From IMG/VR virus record IMGVR_UViG_3300028653_000051, positions 1-26,055 of that record: 26,055 nucleotides of DNA. One strand, 5' to 3'. The notes under the pieces were generated by a model that was not told the origin of the DNA, ran no database searches, and was given only the letters and a program-made list of their open reading frames with translations. Made by a program: the position numbers and the translations under genes. Positions 21,415 to 26,055 of this stretch are shown here, piece by piece. The stretch comes from a virus. Each line of letters begins with the position of its first letter. The first letter of the stretch is position 1.

Positions 21415-23139
21415 TCAAATTTGTATGAAGAAGCACTTGCAGACGTTCGAAAGATAAAAGAAGTTGCAGAAGAGAGCGCAAAACGAGCAATCGTTGAAGC
21501 CGTCATTCCAAGAATTCGTGAACTAATTGAGAGCGAATTGATGGGTGATGTTGAAGACGAAGCAAAGGGTGCTCCTGGATCACCTGATCTTCAAGGTGAA
21601 CTCATCACTGACGAAGATGAAATTACACCAACAGACGTAATTGAAGCACCCGTGGATGTTGCTGTGACTGATGCAATATCACCTCCTGACGAAGAGGGTA
21701 AGGTTACACTTGACATTGATGCTCTGGTTGCAGAACCAGAAGTTCCTGTTGAAACGACGGGAGAAGATTTTATATTTGGCGATGAAATTGCACCCACGCT
21801 CAAAAAAGTTGCAGACGTTGCAGAACCCGTTGAAATAGCTTTAACGGTTGAATCACTCACTAAGTCTGCAAAAAATGTCGTTCGTGCTGGTAAAATCAAG
21901 ACCGTGCGTGAGTCAAAGACATACAAAGATCAATTTATCAATTTAATTTCACAAGTTAGAAATACCTATAACGTAGTACAGGAATCAAAGCTCGATAAAA
22001 ACAAGAAAAAGGAGTTGGTCGAGCAGTTGAGGAAATGTTCAAGTTCGCTCCAGGAGACAATGAAAATCATGAAAAAAATAAACGAAGCTGATGTAACAAT
22101 GAAGCTGACCGGCCTTCCAGATGACATGGACTTGGACGCGGTCGGTGTTGACTTGGTTGCCGACGAAGCTGAAGAAGAAACGGCTCCTGAGGGTGACGAA
22201 GCGGGTGAAGAAGACCTAGGTGACCTAGGTCTCGGTGAAGACGAAGGCGAGACCAAAGACGTGCAAGAAGGTCGGTTGACTGACGACACGGTCGTTGAGA
22301 TCGACGAAGGCATGCTGCGTCGCGAAATTGCGCGGATGCGTTCTCTCAAGGAAGAGACCGAGCCACAGTCGTGGGGCCATGGTGCAGGCGACGTTGATCA
22401 GTGGACTGACGAAGGCGAACCTCTTGAAATCGTCCTCGACGAATCCGACGAAGAGGAAGAAGACGACAAGGGCCTTGACGAGGCTGATGAAATGGACGAA
22501 CTTCAGAATCGTCGCAAGGACGATGAAGAGGGCGCGGCAGTCGCCGACAGTCATCACTCAGAAGTAGATCCTTACGTTGAGTCATATCGACGTGAGAAGC
22601 TTCTTCAAAAGCGCATCAGTGCAAAGATTGACGAAGCTCGTGCAACCGCAAGAGCTGCTCGAAAAGCAAAGAACGCAAAGAAATTCAATGAAGCGAAAAA
22701 GTTGTTTGTCAGTTTGAACGCTCGTCTTGAAGAGAGCGTCAAAAAGGGAGAGAAACTATCTCGGAAAATCACCGAGAACAAGAAGCAACAGAATGTTGCC
22801 TCACGGCCCACGAAGCAAGCCGACGACCTTCGTAGTAAGTTGGCAGAATCTAATCTGCTCAACGTTAAACTGCTCTGCACTAACAAGATCTTGCAGACTT
22901 CGTTGACTGAAGCGCAAAAGCGTGCGGTACAACGTCGATTTGACGAAGCAAAGTCAGTCGACGAGGTGAAGGCACTCTACAAGCGAGTCATCAAACAAGT
23001 TTCCAAGACCGACATTAATGAGGGCAAGGTGATTGGATCAGGTTCACAGTCAACAAGGACTTCAGGAATGACAGTCATCAGTGAAAACGTGGAAACTGAT
23101 CGTTGGGCAAAGCTCGCCGGAATTAAGTCCGGAGAGTAA
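21412..23139 (+). CDS. prohead scaffold/core protein (T4 gp22-like)
   Basis: Internal scaffold that guides capsid shell assembly and is then removed by the gp21 protease. The start at 21412, giving MSNLYEEALADVRKIKEVAEE, is chosen over the in-frame ATG at 21322, which lies before a terminator. Identification rests on position (directly before the capsid gene), length of 575 aa, and extreme charge: long Glu/Asp blocks (EEAEEETAPEGDEAGEEDLGDLGLGEDEGE near residue 240-270) and Lys/Arg-rich coils (LLQKRISAKIDEARATARAARKAKNAKKFNEAKKL is a coil region near residue 395-425). Several L/I-x-E sites are present. From about nt 22090 the codon usage turns clearly more G+C-rich. No sequence homology is provable by eye, so moderate confidence. 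Confidence 0.8.
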   Translation: MSNLYEEALADVRKIKEVAEESAKRAIVEAVIPRIRELIESELMGDVEDEAKGAPGSPDLQGELITDEDEITPTDVIEAPVDVAVTDAISPPDEEGKVTLDIDALVAEPEVPVETTGEDFIFGDEIAPTLKKVADVAEPVEIALTVESLTKSAKNVVRAGKIKTVRESKTYKDQFINLISQVRNTYNVVQESKLDKNKKKELVEQLRKCSSSLQETMKIMKKINEADVTMKLTGLPDDMDLDAVGVDLVADEAEEETAPEGDEAGEEDLGDLGLGEDEGETKDVQEGRLTDDTVVEIDEGMLRREIARMRSLKEETEPQSWGHGAGDVDQWTDEGEPLEIVLDESDEEEEDDKGLDEADEMDELQNRRKDDEEGAAVADSHHSEVDPYVESYRREKLLQKRISAKIDEARATARAARKAKNAKKFNEAKKLFVSLNARLEESVKKGEKLSRKITENKKQQNVASRPTKQADDLRSKLAESNLLNVKLLCTNKILQTSLTEAQKRAVQRRFDEAKSVDEVKALYKRVIKQVSKTDINEGKVIGSGSQSTRTSGMTVISENVETDRWAKLAGIKSGE

Positions 23140-23179
23140 AGTTAGAATTCTCAAACAAGGAAAATAGAAAGAAGAAATC

Positions 23180-25111
23180 ATGAAATCATTTAGTTTAAAT
23201 CAGTTGGCCGAAGGCATCCGAGAGCGGCACGTTGGTGCTGAGCGGAAGCGCTTGGTCGAGAAATGGTCACGTACGGGCCTTCTTCGTGGGCTTGACGGTT
23301 ACAAACGAGAAGCCATGGCGCAGCTGCTTGAGAACCAAGCTGCTCACGCCCTTCGTGAGAGCAATTCACTGTCGTCAGGTGGAGGCAACGTAGCTTCCTC
23401 TGGCCAGATGAGTGGCTTCACGAACATCGCGTTTCCAATCGTTCGCAGAGTGTTCGGCGGACTGGTTGCCAACGAGCTGGTGTCGATCCAACCCATGTCA
23501 CTACCGTCTGGGCTGATCTTCTACCTCGACTACACCTACGGAAGCAACATCGGTGGAAACGCCGGTGAATCTTTGTCAAACACTGCGACCTTCGACACCT
23601 ACGATCGCGGCGCTTCACTGTACACCGCACCTCCCGGCAAAGGAATCCAAAGTGGATCACTCGCCGTTGGTGGCATGTATGACCTAGTCAACGTCGGTTA
23701 CAGCAAGGTCCACACTGGTTCTCTCTCGGTCACTGCTTCTTGGGCAGCGACTCAGACCCAAATCGGTGAGTGGGGCAACGGCGTCAATAATAGCTTCGTC
23801 GCCGGTGCAACGTTTACTTCCTTGACCGGAACGAACGGCGTCCTCACGAGCTTTGACCCGCAACTTGATGCTGACCTATCGGCCGGTACCGTGTCACAGT
23901 GTTGCTTTGCGTACCTTGACGTCTCGGCGATCAAGACCGCAATTCCTGCTGGCGACTTCCTGTCAGTCAATCAGATCGCGGTCTTCGCGTTCCCGACCTC
24001 GGGCGGCGTGACAGCGTGGGGACAGTCATACCAAAGTGGCACTGGCGTGCTCAACCTACGACGCTTGAACAAGCGTGGTAACTGGACATCGACTGCGTTC
24101 ACTCCGGACGCGCTCAACGGCACACAGGTGCAGCTCGTATTGCGGTTGACTTCGGCCGTTTGTCCGAACATGGCAGCTGTTGGCCATGACAATGCTTCAG
24201 GCATCGCGCTCTCCATGGCGATTGCTGATGGCCTCACCGTTCAGTCCTCAGACGGCGTGCAATCAGGGGCGACCTTGACTGTTCCTTCGTTTGAATCTGA
24301 CTTCGGTTCAACGCCTGCTCCTGCAATCCCTGAGATCGACATCAAGATCGAGTCAATCTCAATCACTGCGACGACCCGGAAGCTACGTGCTCGGTGGTCT
24401 CCTGAAATGGCACAGGACCTCAACGCGTACCACTCGATGGACGCCGAGGTCGAGCTGACGAGCATCCTGTCTGAGCAGATTGCTCTCGAAATCGACCGTG
24501 AAATCTTGAGCGACCTCGTCACTCAGGCTAACGGTGCAAACATGTACTGGTCACGTGCACCTGGCATGTTCGTCAACAAACTGACTGGGCAACCCGTCAA
24601 CATGACGAACTCACTGCAAATTGGGCCACAGTTCACAGGCACAATCCGAGAGTGGTACGAAGGACTGATCGAGACGATCATCGACGTCGCGAACACCATT
24701 CACCGCAAGACCCTTCGTGGAAGCGCAAACTTCTGCGTCGTGTCACCCGACGTTGCGACTATCTTGGAGAGCTCAGTGCTCTACAAGCCGAAGTTCTCAA
24801 TCGACAGCGCAGGTCAGGTTGGCTCACCGTTCACGATTGGTGCAGAGGCGATTGGAACTCTGTCAAATCGGTTCACCATCTACAAGGACCCGTACTTCCC
24901 GCGAAATCGGATCTTGGTGGGTTATAAGGGTGGTACTTATTTGGAATGCGGCTACGTGTACAGCCCGTATGTTCCTGTGATAGTTACTCCAACCATCTTC
25001 GACCCAGAAGCCTTCACACCTCGCAAGGGCGTGATGACAAGGTATGGGAAGAAAATGGTCCGTTCTGATTTTTATGGGACCGTTACTGTAATGAACATGA
25101 ACATCATATAA
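23180..25111 (+). CDS. major capsid protein precursor (T4 gp23-like)
   Basis: Forms the hexamers of the head shell. The 643-aa product is longer than T4 gp23 (521 aa). The N-terminal propeptide holds the likely maturation site AQLLE (L-L-E at 49-51), followed by NQAAHALRES, as in T4-type capsids; L-A-E at 9-11 is another protease-type site. The conserved shell segment FTNIAFPIVRRVFGGLVANELVSIQP is near 81-106. Residues about 120-390 include a Gly/Ser/Thr-rich insertion before the conserved RKLRARWSPEMAQDL region, and the C-terminus has KKMVRSDFYGTVTVMNM. The gene is the most G+C-rich and least rare-codon in the window, as expected for the most abundant protein. A weak AAGGA site lies 20 nt upstream and GAAGAAA 6 nt upstream of the ATG. 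Confidence 0.96.
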   Translation: MKSFSLNQLAEGIRERHVGAERKRLVEKWSRTGLLRGLDGYKREAMAQLLENQAAHALRESNSLSSGGGNVASSGQMSGFTNIAFPIVRRVFGGLVANELVSIQPMSLPSGLIFYLDYTYGSNIGGNAGESLSNTATFDTYDRGASLYTAPPGKGIQSGSLAVGGMYDLVNVGYSKVHTGSLSVTASWAATQTQIGEWGNGVNNSFVAGATFTSLTGTNGVLTSFDPQLDADLSAGTVSQCCFAYLDVSAIKTAIPAGDFLSVNQIAVFAFPTSGGVTAWGQSYQSGTGVLNLRRLNKRGNWTSTAFTPDALNGTQVQLVLRLTSAVCPNMAAVGHDNASGIALSMAIADGLTVQSSDGVQSGATLTVPSFESDFGSTPAPAIPEIDIKIESISITATTRKLRARWSPEMAQDLNAYHSMDAEVELTSILSEQIALEIDREILSDLVTQANGANMYWSRAPGMFVNKLTGQPVNMTNSLQIGPQFTGTIREWYEGLIETIIDVANTIHRKTLRGSANFCVVSPDVATILESSVLYKPKFSIDSAGQVGSPFTIGAEAIGTLSNRFTIYKDPYFPRNRILVGYKGGTYLECGYVYSPYVPVIVTPTIFDPEAFTPRKGVMTRYGKKMVRSDFYGTVTVMNMNII

Positions 25112-25145
25112 GTTGAATAAAAACAACTACTTGTGATTGATTGAG

Positions 25146-25172
25146 AGGCTCGAGTGATCGAGCCTTTCGTCA
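25146..25172 (+). terminator. strong Rho-independent terminator after the capsid gene
   Basis: AGGCTCGA (25146-25153) pairs perfectly with TCGAGCCT (25158-25165) around a GTGA tetraloop, followed by TTTCGTCATTT. This is the strongest terminator-like hairpin in the window and lies 35 nt after the capsid stop, consistent with a stop for a heavily used late transcript. A smaller hairpin AGTTG/CAACT precedes it. Confidence 0.85.
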
Positions 25173-25199
25173 TTTAAGTTACATGAATTACAAAAAACA

Positions 25200-25229
25200 T
25201 TGTCATCTTTAAGTGATATGGTATACAAT
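25200..25229 (+). promoter_or_regulatory. sigma70-like promoter for the endonuclease-like gene
   Basis: TTGTCA (25200-25205, one mismatch to TTGACA), an 18-nt spacer, and TACAAT (25224-25229, one mismatch to TATAAT). The expected transcription start would be close to the ATG at 25236, giving a very short leader. It lies just after the capsid terminator. Confidence 0.5.
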
Positions 25230-25235
25230 TACTTC

Positions 25236-26055
25236 ATGCCAAAAAAGAAAAATGTTGTTGAAGGCGTAACTTGTAAAATTTGTGATGAACTTTTTGCAGA
25301 CAAGAAAGGTTTGTCGTATCACATAAAAATTTCACATGGAGTAAAGTTCATCGATTACGTCATCAAATATGATTATGATGGTGTCAAACCAACGTGTTCT
25401 TGTGGATGTGGAGGAGAACTTTCGTTCTTTGGAGGAAAATTCACATCATTCATAAGTGGTCATCAGTCGTTGGGTGCAAAGCGTTCTGATGAAACGAGAC
25501 AAAAGATAAGTGAAGCACACACAGGAAAAACAAACTCTGCCGCTTCAAACGAAAAACGATCATTATCATTGAAAAAGCACCACGAAGAACACCCCGAACA
25601 CGCTCAAAAAATTAGTGAAGCAAACAAAGAAAAAATTGTCACTGACGACACAAAAGAACTCATGAGCACGACAAGAAAAAACAAGATTGCGACAGGAGAA
25701 ATTGTCATAAATCGTGACAAGATTTCACAAACAGTCATTCGTCGATACGTTGAAAACAAAACGAACAACGCGTTAGGAACTTATACATCAACAAAGACGA
25801 ACAAAATATGTAATTTTTATTCTGCAAACGACGTGTTGTTCATGCAAAAGTTTGACAATGACCCAGACATAAAGACGTGGGAACATAGGTTTATGGTACT
25901 AGAGTGTGTTGAAGACGGAAAAGTGCATAGGTTTGCTCCTGATTTTCATGTTGAACGAAATGACAATAAACATCAAATAGTTCAAGTCGTTGCCACGAGT
26001 TCACAAAAGCGTGATTTGATAATTGAACATTGCAAAAAGCATGGTTGGGAATATG
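25236..26055 (+). CDS. zinc-finger, NUMOD3-type homing-endonuclease-like protein (3' end outside window)
   Basis: The frame is open from ATG 25236 (an in-frame ATG at 25218 is also possible) to the window edge. The N-terminus has a C2H2-type finger, C13-x2-C16-x12-H29-x4-H34, followed by a Cys-rich CSCGCGG segment (54-58). Residues about 84-101, SDETRQKISEAHTGKTNS, form a NUMOD3-like DNA-binding module, with a second weaker one HAQKISEANKEK. The last 70 residues resemble PD-(D/E)xK nucleases of TnsA/Vsr type: a GKVHRFAPDFHVE segment with the PD motif, then IVQVVAT where E-x-K is usual; that catalytic pair is not conserved here, and the final helix is KRDLIIEHCKKHGW. It is likely a free-standing homing nuclease, possibly degenerate. 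It has its own sigma70-like promoter. Confidence 0.78.
   Translation, partial: MPKKKNVVEGVTCKICDELFADKKGLSYHIKISHGVKFIDYVIKYDYDGVKPTCSCGCGGELSFFGGKFTSFISGHQSLGAKRSDETRQKISEAHTGKTNSAASNEKRSLSLKKHHEEHPEHAQKISEANKEKIVTDDTKELMSTTRKNKIATGEIVINRDKISQTVIRRYVENKTNNALGTYTSTKTNKICNFYSANDVLFMQKFDNDPDIKTWEHRFMVLECVEDGKVHRFAPDFHVERNDNKHQIVQVVATSSQKRDLIIEHCKKHGWEY

Overview
The window is a stretch of the genome of a tailed bacteriophage with a T4-like (myovirus) virion, probably an uncultured environmental phage. Every recognisable gene is on the + strand and genes are packed tightly, with frequent 1-8 nt overlaps. The order primase, Mre11/Rad50-type nuclease, large terminase (T4 gp17), portal (gp20), prohead protease (gp21), scaffold (gp22-like), major capsid protein (gp23) is the T4 replication/recombination-to-head order, but very divergent. 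The host cannot be told from the sequence.

Layout. 1-4175 is DNA metabolism: the C-terminal part of a TOPRIM primase, a small unknown gene, and one 1057-residue polypeptide that fuses an Mre11/SbcD (gp47) nuclease to a Rad50/SbcC (gp46) ATPase. 4182-5153 holds three small genes, one with a zinc ribbon. 5156-7522 is a GIY-YIG homing endonuclease abutting the large terminase. 7559-8569 holds two small proteins with related N-terminal leaders. 8682-11780 is the portal gene, interrupted by a 353-residue intein with an HNH endonuclease. 11795-12482 holds a 55-aa gene, an odd tRNA, an inverted-repeat-bounded region that can fold into a nested RNA structure, and a terminator. 12543-13980 is an unknown gene and the gp21 protease. 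14007-20381 is a cassette of seven surface or fibre-type genes, including two LamG-like proteins and two tandem beta-helix paralogues, placed inside the head module. 20455-25111 returns to head assembly: two small genes, a terminator, the acidic scaffold and the major capsid protein, followed by a strong terminator. At 25200 a sigma70-like promoter leads into a zinc-finger endonuclease-like gene cut by the window end.

How the genes work together. The terminase packages DNA through the portal into a prohead built by scaffold and capsid protein and matured by the gp21-type protease. Three small proteins share a short leader containing I/L-x-E-like sites and may be protease substrates packed in the head. 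The fusion nuclease and primase serve replication and recombination. Three homing-type nucleases of different classes sit in or beside the most conserved virion genes.

The items most worth following up are the tRNA-adjacent candidate structured RNA (12112-12369), the Mre11-Rad50 fusion with an unusual hook spacing, the portal intein, the shared N-terminal leader, the recurrent TACTTAT start-site element, and the fibre cassette inside the head module.
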